Shown piece by piece: positions 17,902 through 26,642 of a stretch of 64,000 bases of DNA; the stretch's first letter is position 1; the number at the start of each line of letters is the position of its first letter. The stretch comes from Occallatibacter riparius. Lineage in GTDB: Bacteria; Acidobacteriota; Terriglobia; Terriglobales; Acidobacteriaceae. Both the position numbers and the translations under genes were made by a program. The DNA is taken from the NCBI RefSeq assembly GCF_025264625.1, contig NZ_CP093313.1, positions 5,208,001-5,272,000 of the forward strand. Direction: 5' to 3'. The notes beneath the pieces are model-generated. The model saw nothing but the letters and a program-made list of their open reading frames with translations, was not told the origin of the DNA and made no database searches.

Positions 17902-19149
17902 ATGCCGTCAACTGCGCCGGAACAACTCCGCAGCACGATCGAGACACTCTACCGCTCGGAATCGGGCCGCGTCCTGGCCACGCTCGTGCGCCTCCTCGGC
18001 GATCTCGATCTCGCCGAAGAGTCGATGCATGAAGCGTTCGCCGCCGCTCTCGAGTCCTGGCCCCAGACCGGCATCCCGCAAAACCCACGCCCCTGGATGA
18101 TCTCAACTGCCCGCTTCAAAGCGATCGACAAGATACGCCGTCGTGCCCGCTTCGATGCGGCACAAACCGATCTCGTGCGTCACCTCGAGACCCGTCTTAA
18201 CGAGACAAGCTCGGAAGCGGACGAGATCGACGACGACCGTCTCCGCCTCATCTTCACCTGCTGCCATCCCTTACTCGCTCCCGAAGCCCAGGTAGCGCTC
18301 ACTCTCCGCGAACTCTGCGGCCTCACAACGGAAGAGATCGCCCGCGCATTTCTCGTTACGCCGGCTACGCTCGCGCAGCGCATCGTACGCGCCAAAACAA
18401 AGATCCGCGAGACACCGATCCCGTACGAGGTGCCCACGCCACAAGAGCTGCCCGAGCGGCTCGACGCAGTGCTTCAGGTCATCTATCTCGTCTTCAACGA
18501 GGGCTACTCCTCCGCAGCGGGAAGGGAAGTCACACGCGCCGAGCTCACAGGCGAAGCCATCCGGCTCGGTCGCCTGCTGCTCGAACTTCAACCCGAGCCA
18601 GAAGTGATGGGTCTGCTCGCCCTTATGTTGCTGCAGGAATCCCGTCGCGCCGCGCGAACCTCTCCAACTGGCGAGCTGATCCTGCTCGAGAATCAAGACC
18701 GCGCACTCTGGAACAAAGAGCAGATCGCCGAGGGCACAGCATTGGTAGAGAAGGCCCTCGCGTCCCGCCGCTTCGGCTCCTACACACTGCAAGCCGCGAT
18801 CGCCGCCGTTCATGCGCAGGCGGAGACGGCCGCGGCGACAGACTGGCGGCAGATCGTCGCCCTTTACAACCAGTTGGTGCGCATTCAGCCTTCGCCGGTC
18901 GTGCAGCTCAATCGTGCCGTCGCCGTAGCCATGCGCGACGGCCCCGAAGCCGGCCTCAAGCACATCGATGCCATCTTCCAACAAGGTGAGTTGGCCAATT
19001 ACTACCTCGCGCATTCAGCTCGCGCGGAAATGTGCCGCCGCCTGGGTAGGATAGCCGAGGCAAAATCCGCTTACGAGAAAGCACTGGCACTCACGCAACA
19101 GGAACCCGAACGCCGCTTCCTGCAGGACCGCATTCAGCAGCTGAAATAA
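17902..19149 (+). CDS. ECF42-type RNA polymerase sigma factor
   Basis: The N-terminal part has sigma region 2 (TLYRSESGRVLATLVRLLGD, PRPWMISTARFKAIDKIRRR) and region 4 (LCGLTTEEIARAFLVTPATL, AQRIVRAKTKIR). A long C-terminal extension (about 180-415) is alpha-helical with TPR-like features (NRAVAVAMRDGPEAGLKHID, AHSARAEMCRRLGRIAEAKS). This two-part 415-aa build, plus YCII/DGPF genes next door, is the hallmark of ECF42, which lacks a classic anti-sigma factor. The tail is thought to regulate the sigma. The matching promoter lies just downstream at 19173. What it responds to is not visible. Confidence 0.9.
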   Translation: MPSTAPEQLRSTIETLYRSESGRVLATLVRLLGDLDLAEESMHEAFAAALESWPQTGIPQNPRPWMISTARFKAIDKIRRRARFDAAQTDLVRHLETRLNETSSEADEIDDDRLRLIFTCCHPLLAPEAQVALTLRELCGLTTEEIARAFLVTPATLAQRIVRAKTKIRETPIPYEVPTPQELPERLDAVLQVIYLVFNEGYSSAAGREVTRAELTGEAIRLGRLLLELQPEPEVMGLLALMLLQESRRAARTSPTGELILLENQDRALWNKEQIAEGTALVEKALASRRFGSYTLQAAIAAVHAQAETAAATDWRQIVALYNQLVRIQPSPVVQLNRAVAVAMRDGPEAGLKHIDAIFQQGELANYYLAHSARAEMCRRLGRIAEAKSAYEKALALTQQEPERRFLQDRIQQLK

Positions 19150-19172
19150 AACTAAAAATCTTCGGAGCAAGC

Positions 19173-19198
19173 TGTCGATTTCCCGTCTCCCCGACGAC
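19173..19198 (+). promoter_or_regulatory. Probable ECF42 target promoter before the YCII operon
   Basis: TGTCGA at 19173-19178 is followed, after 16 bases, by CGAC at 19195-19198. These are the -35 and -10 elements reported for ECF42 sigma factors. It lies in the 133-base gap between the sigma gene and the first YCII gene, about 75 bases before that start, so the sigma should drive its own neighbours. No second TGTCGA was seen in the gaps before the sigma gene or before the second YCII gene. Confidence 0.65.
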
Positions 19199-19282
19199 TA
19201 TAGGGCAAAGAACGATGCGCTACCGCTCCTGAGTGAACAGGAACGAGTCATCGGGAACACATCGGAACAAGGAGAAATGCTC

Positions 19283-19636
19283 ATGCCACAGTATCTCGTC
19301 TGCAACTACATGCCTGACGACTTCGACCCCTCCACCGTAACCGAAGAGATGATGGAGCAGATTCACGCCCTCAACCGCGAACTGATCGCCTCCGGCGCTC
19401 GGAAGTTCGCCTGCGGCATCGCACCGCCAGCCGCCGCGAAAACCTTGCGCAGACAGCCCGACGGTAAGGTGCTCGTCACCGACGGCCCCTACACCGAGAC
19501 CAAGGAGCACATGGGCGGATTCTGGATTCTCGAAGCCGCCAACATGGACGAGGCGCTCGCATGGGCGAAGAAAGCCGCCATCGTCTGTGACGTCCCTGGA
19601 GAGGTCCGTGAGCTTCTCTTCTTCCCAGCTCAGTGA
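19283..19636 (+). CDS. YCII-related (DGPF domain) protein, first copy
   Basis: A small cytoplasmic protein of the YCII/DGPF group, with the defining block VTDGPYTETKEHMGGFWILE and a preceding PAAAKTLRRQPDGKV. These proteins have a ferredoxin-like fold and no proven reaction. Those beside ECF42 sigma genes are the usual targets of that sigma. The ATG at 19283 was taken because the AAGGAG site is only two or three bases from an earlier ATG at 19277 but well spaced for this one. Confidence 0.88.
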   Translation: MPQYLVCNYMPDDFDPSTVTEEMMEQIHALNRELIASGARKFACGIAPPAAAKTLRRQPDGKVLVTDGPYTETKEHMGGFWILEAANMDEALAWAKKAAIVCDVPGEVRELLFFPAQ

Positions 19637-19679
19637 CAAAAGGCGACGGCAACAACACCGGGAGGCCAGGAGGAATCAG

Positions 19680-20234
19680 ATGGGAAATCTAATCTACGCA
19701 ATCAACCTCACTTTGGATGGTTGTTGCGACCACACCAGATTCAGGCCAGAGGAAGACGGCTTCGAATATCACATAAACCTCCTGCAAAGCGTGGATACGC
19801 TCGTCTTCGGTCGCAAAACCTATCAGCTGATGGTCCCCTATTGGCCTGACGTCCTCAAAGACCCATCTGCGACAACTGCAGATATCGAGTTTGCCAGGGC
19901 GTTCGAATCCACCAGAAAGATCGTCTTCTCCCGAACGCTGGAAAGCACCGAAGACCAAAACACTCACATTGTGCGCGGAGACCTTCGCGAAGAAATGCTC
20001 AAGCTCAAACAGGGCGGAGCCAGGAATATTTTGGCCGGTGGTGTAGATCTTCCCTCCCAGCTCATTGAGCTAGGCCTCGTCGATGAATTCCGTTTTCTCA
20101 TCGCACCAACACTTGCAGGAGCAGGAAGGAGGTTGCTCAACAGTGCCAGCCTGCCTGCAAACTTGCATTTGAAACTGGTGGAATCCACTCCATTCAAATC
20201 AGGATGGATCGCACTTCGCTATCTAAAACAGTGA
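19680..20234 (+). CDS. Dihydrofolate reductase-like protein (RibD C-terminal domain)
   Basis: The 184-aa product has the RibD-C/DHFR-like fold. It begins with LIYAINLTLDGCCDH, then VDTLVFGRKTYQLMVPYWPD and the signature GGARNILAGGVDLPSQLIEL followed by LVDEFRFLIAPTLAGAGRRL. Such stand-alone proteins are presumed NADPH-dependent reductases of unknown substrate. Trimethoprim-target DHFR is a different branch. A strong AGGAGG site fixes the ATG at 19680; the frame is open further up but overlaps the YCII gene. It is grouped with two YCII genes in the ECF42 set. Confidence 0.85.
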   Translation: MGNLIYAINLTLDGCCDHTRFRPEEDGFEYHINLLQSVDTLVFGRKTYQLMVPYWPDVLKDPSATTADIEFARAFESTRKIVFSRTLESTEDQNTHIVRGDLREEMLKLKQGGARNILAGGVDLPSQLIELGLVDEFRFLIAPTLAGAGRRLLNSASLPANLHLKLVESTPFKSGWIALRYLKQ

Positions 20235-20305
20235 TAAAGAAACTCATTGCGTGCTTGTCCTAACTTGTCAGGGCTGTGAAGAGATGTCATCAGGAGGGTA
20301 GAACC

Positions 20306-20707
20306 GTGAAATATATTTGTTTGGGCTACTTCGACGAAGCCAAATTCGAAGCCATGTCGGAAGGCGAACGAAACGAGATGTTCGACGCATGCTTTGAATA
20401 CGACGAGCATATGCGCGCCAGCGGAAACTGGGATCGTGGAGAAGCGCTTCAGGGTCCGGAAACTGCCTTGACCCTATCGTGGAAGGACGGCAAAGTAGCA
20501 ACTACTGACGGCCCTTTTGCGGAAACCAAGGAACAGATCGGCGGCATCGGATTCCTCGAGGCCCGCGACATGAATCATGCTGTGCAACTCATCGCGGAGC
20601 ATCCGTCCCTGCGATACGGCAGCACCTGGGAGATTCGGCCGGCAGGAGACCTGACCGAAATCCAGAAAGCAAGCGAGCAGCGACGCAAAAAAAACGCTGC
20701 TCACTGA
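20306..20707 (+). CDS. YCII-related (DGPF domain) protein, second copy
   Basis: The product carries TTDGPFAETKEQIGGIGFLE, the DGPF signature, after a typical start (KYICLGYFDEAKFEAMSEGE). The GTG at 20306 with AGGAGGG upstream is the likely start; an ATG ten codons earlier lacks such a site. It is 133 aa long and differs well from the copy at 19283, so the two are old paralogues. A basic tail (EQRRKKNAAH) ends the protein. It is the last gene of the ECF42 group. Confidence 0.88.
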   Translation: MKYICLGYFDEAKFEAMSEGERNEMFDACFEYDEHMRASGNWDRGEALQGPETALTLSWKDGKVATTDGPFAETKEQIGGIGFLEARDMNHAVQLIAEHPSLRYGSTWEIRPAGDLTEIQKASEQRRKKNAAH

Positions 20708-20738
20708 AAACACGCGGCGATCACGGATCGAAGTTCGT

Positions 20739-20867
20739 TCACCCAACTGCCATCTCGAACTCCTGATTCGTGCGCCGCGTCCACTCATCCCCAAAGCTGA
20801 TATCAAGCGCCCGTCCCACCACCACACCCTGCCCGTCGAGCGGCACATGCTTCAACTTCGCCAGCGC
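20739..20867 (-). pseudogene. Possible C-terminal gene remnant
   Basis: A 42-codon stretch on the minus strand, between an in-frame TAG and a TGA, reads like coding DNA (VPLDGQGVVVGRALDISFGD followed by EWTRRTNQEFEMAVG) with a strong GC third-position bias, but has no start. It fills the gap between the YCII gene and the permease. The parent family is not recognised. Confidence 0.25.
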
Positions 20868-20939
20868 CTACGGAACTTTCCTGCCGCCTCTGCGTACTTC
20901 AAAGGAGATTCTCAATAAGCAACAGGAAGGTGAGCGCCC

Positions 20940-23381
20940 ATGAACGTTTGGCGGCATCTCCGTTATGCATGGCGCACAGTCTGGCAGGCGCCCGGACTCT
21001 CCGCAGTCATTATTCTCTCCATCGCCCTCGGCATCGCGGCGCCCACCACCGTCTTCAGCGTTGCCAATGGACTCCTCTGGGGACTGCTTCCGGTAAAAGA
21101 TCCCGGCCGGCTCGTCATGTTTTCTGAAGGCGAATCCTTCTCCTACCCCGATTACCTCGACTTTCGCGATCAAACGTCAGACATATTCGACGGCGGCGTC
21201 GCGGCGCATTTCCCCATCATTCCCGCCAGTGTGGGCGGCAGCGGCGCGCCCGAGCGCGTTTGGGGCCAGGCCGTCAGCGGCAACTACTTCGCCATCCTCG
21301 CTCTGAAAATGCAATTGGGCCGTCCGATCCTTCCTCAGGAAGACACGGTGCTTGGCCGAGACCCCGTAGTGGTTCTCAGCCATGAGTTGTGGAAACGCCG
21401 GTTCGGCGCTGACCCGCAGGTCCTCAATCGCGAAGTCGTCCTGAACGGAAAGCCCTACACCGTTGTCGGAGTGGCGCCTCCCGGATTCGAGGGGTCCGAT
21501 CGCGGCATCGTTTCGGAGTTCTGGGTTCCGCTCGCCATGTGCGAAACCATCGCGCCCTTCCTCGAAACTGATTCCGGCGGAAGAAACAACCGCAGCAACA
21601 ACTGGCTCATGCTCAATGCCCGATTGCAGCCTGGCGTGAATCGCGCAACAGCCGTAGCCAAAGTCAATCTGCTCAAGAAAGGCCTCGATCAGAAGTACCG
21701 GCCCGGCCAGAAAGACTACCGGGCCATCACCCTGCAGCCCGCCGGCGGCATGATCGCCGGATCAGTCTCTCCCGCGTATCTCCTGGTCACGGTGCTGATG
21801 GTGCTGGCAGGCGCTTTGCTCCTGCTCGTCTGTGCCAACGTGGGCAATCTCCTGTTGGCGCGGTCAAGCGGACGCCAAAAGGAAATCGCCATTCGCATGG
21901 CCCTCGGTTCTGCCCGCAGCAAGCTGGTGACCCAGTTGCTCATAGAAAGCACCCTGGTCGCTGCTCTCGGAGCCGCATTGGGCCTCGTGCTCGCCGCCGG
22001 CGCCGCGCACGCCCTCTCGACGTTCCAGCTTCCCATTCCGCTGCCCATCAAATTCGATTTCAATGTCGACGTGCGTGTGCTCGCGTTCACAGCTCTTCTG
22101 ATTCCTCTCACCGCTCTCGCCTTCGGACTCATCCCGGCCCTGCGCTCCACGCGTCTTGACATCGCCGCAGTCCTCAAAACAGTTCCCGGAGATTCGTCGC
22201 GCGGACGGCGATTCACCTTGCGCAACGCGCTGGTGGTCTTCCAGGTAGCCATCTCCGTAGCTCTATTAGCAGCGGCCGGATTGTTCATCCGCAGCGCCCA
22301 CAACGCCGCTCTCATCGACATCGGGTTTAAGCCCGACGGCATCCTGATCGCGGCGATCGACCCCAGAACCCACGGATACTCCGCCGAAAAAACGGTCCAG
22401 TTCACGTCCCAGCTTCGCGACAAAGTAGCGGCCATACCCGGAGTACGATCCGTCAGCTTCACTGACCTCGTGCCCCTCAGCTTTGCTGGAACCAACTACG
22501 ATTTCTCAACCCAGAGCGAGGGAAGCGCGCCCGAGCAGAAGGTCAACGCCAACGTCTTCACCGTCAGCGACGGCTTCTTTCAGACCATGGAAATGCCAAT
22601 CCGGCAGGGAAGGGACTTCCATCGGCAGGCAGAGTCGGCCGGCGCAGTCATCGTCAACGAGCACTTCGCCGCACAACTGTTCCCGCGCCAGGACCCAATA
22701 GGCAGGCAGATTCACCAGGGCAAAACGACATACTCCATCATCGGCGTCGCTCAGAACTCGAAGACGCGCTTCATCTCAGAAGCGCCTGACAACACCATCT
22801 ATCTCCAATTGGGATCGGTGCCCAGCGCGTCGGCAAGCTTCTTCGGAATGTCCATCCTGGTGAAGAGCGCTGGCGACGCACGCAAATTCGAGCGCCCCTT
22901 GCGAGACGCGATCGCCTCCCTCGACCCCAACATGGCTGTATTCAACGTCGAGACGATGGAGGATCACGTATCCAAGTCGCTCCTGCTGCCCAAAATCTCG
23001 AGCATCCTGCTTGGCCTCTTCGGCGCAATCGGGCTCGGGCTCGCCGCCATCGGCCTGTTCGCCGTGATGAGCTACTGGGTCCGCCGCCGCGTGCATGAGA
23101 TCGGCATCCGCATGGCGCTTGGCGCGCGGCGCGGCGAACTGCTGCAGATGGTGCTCGGCCAGGCGCTGGCAATGACTGCCATGGGATTAGTCATAGGCAT
23201 CGGGCTCGCGCTGCTCCTCGGCCGGTCCATGGCCAGCCTGCTTTATGGAGTGAAGGGAGCCGACCTGGCCACGTGTTGCACTGTTTCGGCCGTATTACTG
23301 GCCACCGCAATTGTCGCCACCATCGTACCCGCGCTCAAAGCGGCACACGTAGAACCAAGCATCGCGTTGCGCCACGAGTGA
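20940..23381 (+). CDS. Orphan ABC permease of the ADOP (MacB/FtsX-like) family, 1
   Basis: At 813 aa, this is a fused two-half permease with four visible membrane clusters. An N-terminal MacB-like periplasmic part follows the first helix (ALGIAAPTTVFSVANGLLWG, ETDSGGRNNRSNNWLMLNAR). The FtsX half comes next (LLLLVCANVGNLLLARSSGR, QKEIAIRMALGSARSKLVTQ), then a second periplasmic part and a second FtsX half (VRRRVHEIGIRMALGARRGE). These acidobacterial duplicated orphan permeases have no ATPase gene beside them, as here. Cargo is unknown; MacB relatives move lipids, peptides or drugs outward. A GGAAGGTGAG site precedes the ATG. Confidence 0.88.
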   Translation: MNVWRHLRYAWRTVWQAPGLSAVIILSIALGIAAPTTVFSVANGLLWGLLPVKDPGRLVMFSEGESFSYPDYLDFRDQTSDIFDGGVAAHFPIIPASVGGSGAPERVWGQAVSGNYFAILALKMQLGRPILPQEDTVLGRDPVVVLSHELWKRRFGADPQVLNREVVLNGKPYTVVGVAPPGFEGSDRGIVSEFWVPLAMCETIAPFLETDSGGRNNRSNNWLMLNARLQPGVNRATAVAKVNLLKKGLDQKYRPGQKDYRAITLQPAGGMIAGSVSPAYLLVTVLMVLAGALLLLVCANVGNLLLARSSGRQKEIAIRMALGSARSKLVTQLLIESTLVAALGAALGLVLAAGAAHALSTFQLPIPLPIKFDFNVDVRVLAFTALLIPLTALAFGLIPALRSTRLDIAAVLKTVPGDSSRGRRFTLRNALVVFQVAISVALLAAAGLFIRSAHNAALIDIGFKPDGILIAAIDPRTHGYSAEKTVQFTSQLRDKVAAIPGVRSVSFTDLVPLSFAGTNYDFSTQSEGSAPEQKVNANVFTVSDGFFQTMEMPIRQGRDFHRQAESAGAVIVNEHFAAQLFPRQDPIGRQIHQGKTTYSIIGVAQNSKTRFISEAPDNTIYLQLGSVPSASASFFGMSILVKSAGDARKFERPLRDAIASLDPNMAVFNVETMEDHVSKSLLLPKISSILLGLFGAIGLGLAAIGLFAVMSYWVRRRVHEIGIRMALGARRGELLQMVLGQALAMTAMGLVIGIGLALLLGRSMASLLYGVKGADLATCCTVSAVLLATAIVATIVPALKAAHVEPSIALRHE

Positions 23382-23499
23382 CAAGCCGCGCTGGACGGAT
23401 CGCTGAGCCCTGTTGACATCCAGATCCGTCCTCCCCCTGAGTTTTGATTCCGCGAGCACGGGCTGTGCTTCGTAGTAAAGTGAAGGCGCGCAGGAAGAC

Positions 23500-24138
23500 A
23501 TGACACACGCAGCCCGGTTTTACCTCGGCAGCATTGCGTTCGCTTTGATCATCGTTCTCCCTGTTTTTGTCTACCTCAAGCGGCGTCGTCAGAGCGAAGG
23601 GCGCATCGTGCTGTGGATCCTTGGCATTTGGGTCATCTGGAATCTCGTGAATGCCCCAATCCATGAGGTATCGCATCTCTTAGGCGGCTGGTCTGCAGGT
23701 CAACATGTGAACGATTACCGGCTCATCCCGCACTTTTGGGAAGGAGACTTTGTTCATGCATACATATCCTGGGAAGCCGGCACGCCATCGCAATACAAGG
23801 TGAGCACTCTGGCTCCTTACGCAATTGACGGTCTGGTTATCTTGCTCGGATTCGCCCTATGCTGGCGGCAAAATAGAATGCCTCCATTTACAGGCACGCT
23901 GATTCTTTTCCTATTCTTTCTTCGCCCGTTCTACGACGTCGCCACAAACTATGCCGCAGATGCAATTCTGGGCGGAACTGGCGACGTCGCATTCCTGCTG
24001 TACGCTTATCCGCGACCAGCCGTACATCTGTGCGCCTGGATGCTGATGTTCCTGGCTGCCGCGGGTGCGTTCCGCGAGATCTGGACGGAGCCGCGCAACC
24101 ACGAAATATCGATCTCTGCTTCCGCGACAGAGCGATAA
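23500..24138 (+). CDS. Integral membrane protein with HEVSH motif, M50-like
   Basis: The 212-aa protein has about five hydrophobic helices (around 8-25, 40-53, 104-120, 128-145, 170-190). Between the second and third lies NAPIHEVSHLLGGWSAGQHV, a HExxH that sits at the end of a helix as in intramembrane M50-type metalloproteases (HELGH). A candidate third ligand is Asp in FLRPFYDVATNYAAD. The NPDG-like motif of M50 is not seen, so this may be a distant M50B-like enzyme or a membrane protein that kept only the motif. No substrate is suggested by neighbours. Confidence 0.5.
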   Translation: MTHAARFYLGSIAFALIIVLPVFVYLKRRRQSEGRIVLWILGIWVIWNLVNAPIHEVSHLLGGWSAGQHVNDYRLIPHFWEGDFVHAYISWEAGTPSQYKVSTLAPYAIDGLVILLGFALCWRQNRMPPFTGTLILFLFFLRPFYDVATNYAADAILGGTGDVAFLLYAYPRPAVHLCAWMLMFLAAAGAFREIWTEPRNHEISISASATER

Positions 24139-24252
24139 TAGGTACGGCACTGGTCCGTCGCGCCGAGCAGGGCCGCGTTTGCTTCCATTTGGGAAGCACG
24201 ACCTGAATCCTCCGATTCGAGCTCGTGTAGCCGCTCACCCGCCGAGGTGCAA

Positions 24253-25779
24253 ATGAACGCCCTCCTAGTCTACCCGCAGTTTCCCGAAACATACTGGAGT
24301 TTTAAGTACGCGCTGTCATTCCTGGGCAAGAAGTCGGCGCAACCTCCACTGGGGCTGATGACCGTTTCCGCTCTGTTGCCAGATCACTGGCAGAAGCGAT
24401 TGGTAGACACCAACATTGAGCCGATTCGCGAACGCGACCTTAACTGGGCCGACGTGGTCCTGTTGAGCGGCATGCATATCCAGCGCGACGCTTTGCTGGC
24501 CATCGTCGAGCGATGCCATGCACGCGGATTGCGGACCGTCGTTGGCGGACCTGTTGCGAGCAGTGTGGCCGCGGCTGATCTGAAAGCGGATCATGTAGTG
24601 ATTGGCGAAGCGGAAAGCCTGATTGCCGATCTGGCGCGCGACCTCGAACAAGGCGCTGCTCGTGCGGTATACCAGGCACGCGAAAGACCGGATATGGCTA
24701 CCAGCCCCCTGCCCGATCTGAGCCTCATCAAGATGAATCGCTACTCCACCATGACCGTGCAGTACTCGCGCGGCTGTCCGTTCAACTGCGAATTCTGCGA
24801 CATCATCGAGATCTACGGCCGCCGCCCACGGACCAAGGCGGTGGCTCAGGTGCTCGCTGAACTTGACCAATTGCGCGCTGCGGGCTGGCGCGAATCCGTC
24901 TTCATCGTCGACGATAACTTCATCGGGAACAAGGACCGCGCCAGGCAGTTGTGCGTCGCCCTCGCCGAATGGCGTCAGCAATTCAAAACCAGCTTTGATC
25001 TCACCACTGAAGCTTCGCTGAACCTGGCTGACGATCCGGAGTTGATGGGTCTGATGAAGGAAGCGGGATTCAAAGGCGTGTTCCTGGGCATCGAAACCCC
25101 CGATGAGTCGGGGCTGATCTCCAGCAACAAGTTGCAGAACACGCGGCGAAGCCTGCTTGAATGCGTAGCAACCATCCAGAGCTATGGCATGGAGGTCATG
25201 GGCGGATTCATTCTGGGGTTTGACACCGACAAGCCCGACATCTTCGATCGCATGGTCGACTTCATCGAAAAAAGTGGCATCCCGATCGCCATGGTGGGAC
25301 TGCTGCAGGCCATGCCCGGAACGCAGCTATTCCGGCGCTTGTGGAAAGAGGGCCGAATCCTCGACGCCGGTCATGGTGATAACACCGGAGTCCATTTGAA
25401 CTTCCTTCCCCACATGAGCCCAGAGCGCCTGGTTGCGGGCTACAGGTCCGTGCTGCAACGAATCTACAACAACGAAGCTTATTTCAAGCGCGTCAAGCTC
25501 TATCTCAGCCGGGCGCCGTCACCGCGTGGTGATCGGTCCTCCCAGCGCCGCTGGTTCACTCATAGCAATGTCCGCGCCCTCGTCACGTCGATGCTTCGCC
25601 AGGGAATCTTCGGCCGTCAGCGTTGGGCCTATTGGAAGTTTGTAATGACGGCTGCCACGCGCTATCACCGTTCCTTTGGCCCCGCAATGGCCTTGGCGGT
25701 GATGGGCTATCACCTCCAGGTCGTCACTCGCAAGCTCTTGAAGGCCGAAGATGGAACCGGCTTTTCTCTCGCCGATTGA
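24253..25779 (+). CDS. B12-binding radical SAM protein (DUF4070 type)
   Basis: An N-terminal cobalamin-binding domain (about 1-150; LVYPQFPETYWSFKYALSFL, SGMHIQRDALLAIVERCHAR, VVGGPV) precedes a radical SAM core with Cys175, Cys179 and Cys182 (RGCPFNCEFCD). A later helical DUF4070-like part starts at about residue 380 (GVHLNFLPHMSPERLVAGYR). The family includes hopanoid C-2 methylases, but the early blocks here (GKKSAQPPLGLMTVSALLPD) are those of the wider group, so no hopanoid role is claimed. ATG at 24253 was chosen over a GTG two codons earlier. It stands alone between a membrane protein and a small secreted protein. Confidence 0.85.
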   Translation: MNALLVYPQFPETYWSFKYALSFLGKKSAQPPLGLMTVSALLPDHWQKRLVDTNIEPIRERDLNWADVVLLSGMHIQRDALLAIVERCHARGLRTVVGGPVASSVAAADLKADHVVIGEAESLIADLARDLEQGAARAVYQARERPDMATSPLPDLSLIKMNRYSTMTVQYSRGCPFNCEFCDIIEIYGRRPRTKAVAQVLAELDQLRAAGWRESVFIVDDNFIGNKDRARQLCVALAEWRQQFKTSFDLTTEASLNLADDPELMGLMKEAGFKGVFLGIETPDESGLISSNKLQNTRRSLLECVATIQSYGMEVMGGFILGFDTDKPDIFDRMVDFIEKSGIPIAMVGLLQAMPGTQLFRRLWKEGRILDAGHGDNTGVHLNFLPHMSPERLVAGYRSVLQRIYNNEAYFKRVKLYLSRAPSPRGDRSSQRRWFTHSNVRALVTSMLRQGIFGRQRWAYWKFVMTAATRYHRSFGPAMALAVMGYHLQVVTRKLLKAEDGTGFSLAD

Positions 25780-26001
25780 CAGCGCCTTTGCGGAAGAATC
25801 CGCTCTCAGTGACCTGCGGAAATCCCCATCTCGCCGCTCTCCTCGATGAGTCCGCTTAATCGTTTGCAGTGGGCGGGTCACCCTGCGCCGCCCGGCCGCA
25901 TCACAAGGCGGATGGAGAGGCCATCCACCGGTGCACAGCACGCGCTCGCGAGAGTAGCCTCCCAACCCAGTCTGCGCAGCGCGCAGCAAAGGAGTTCCAA
26001 C

Positions 26002-26502
26002 ATGACGGATCCAATCAAGTTGTTGAGGATCGCGAGTCTTTCGCTGGCCACGTGTGTTTTCGCAGCAGGAGCAGCCGCACAGGCTCCCGCCACCGGCACT
26101 CAGAGCACCACTGGCTCTCAACAAAATCCGCAAACCGGAGCCCCGTCCGGTTCCCAGTCAGGCGCTCAGTCAGGGCAGCAATCCGGCTCGTCAAGCTCCC
26201 AGTCGGGCTCCAAGACCCACAAGCATCACAAAAACAAGTCTGGTTCCGGAAGCAGTACGGACGGGACAGAGTCAGGCACCATCGGTGGTGATTCCACCGT
26301 AGGCGGCGGCACCACCTCCGGATCCGGACAGAAATCCACCCACCACAAGCGTGGATCGAAAAATCCCAACGGCTCCACAAACGGCAGCGGCTCGGGAACC
26401 GGATCAGGCTCCGGCACATCGGGCACGGACAGCAGCCAGCCTCAGACCCCGCCCCCCAACCAGTCCCAGCCGCAGTCGCAACCCCAATCGCAGCCGCACT
26501 AA
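26002..26502 (+). CDS. Secreted low-complexity Ser/Gly/Gln-rich protein
   Basis: The ATG at 26002 has an AAAGGAG site. A frame open further upstream is ignored because the signal peptide starts here (KLLRIASLSLATCVFAAGAA, cut near AAAQA). The mature 140 residues are low complexity, with runs of SQSGSQSG type, His/Lys patches (KTHKHHKNK, THHKRGSK), Gly/Ser/Thr repeats and a PQSQPQSQ tail. Such proteins are common as small exported products in acidobacteria, and no fold is expected. The composition allows metal or polyanion binding through the His/Lys patches, which is a guess. Confidence 0.6.
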   Translation: MTDPIKLLRIASLSLATCVFAAGAAAQAPATGTQSTTGSQQNPQTGAPSGSQSGAQSGQQSGSSSSQSGSKTHKHHKNKSGSGSSTDGTESGTIGGDSTVGGGTTSGSGQKSTHHKRGSKNPNGSTNGSGSGTGSGSGTSGTDSSQPQTPPPNQSQPQSQPQSQPH

Positions 26503-26528
26503 TCCAACCTCCGCAACCCTCACGCAGA

Positions 26529-26558
26529 GGCGCCCGACAGAACGACTCAGCGGGCGCC
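26529..26558. terminator. Hairpin between convergent genes
   Basis: Arms GGCGCCCG (26529-26536) and CGGGCGCC (26551-26558) form a perfect eight-pair stem in the gap between the convergent genes ending at 26502 and 26643. There is no T tract, so terminator function is uncertain. Confidence 0.35.
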
Positions 26559-26642
26559 CTCGCTGTCCTCGCCAACCAATGCGTGGTGTGTGCAACAACG
26601 GAAATTCGCGGGAATCAGAGGCTCTAACGCCGACGGAGGCCG

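Noticed and set aside
24253..25779. Assigning the B12 radical SAM gene as a hopanoid C-2 methylase (hpnP)
   Set aside because: The overall build fits, but the early sequence blocks are those of the broader DUF4070 group and no hopanoid gene is nearby.
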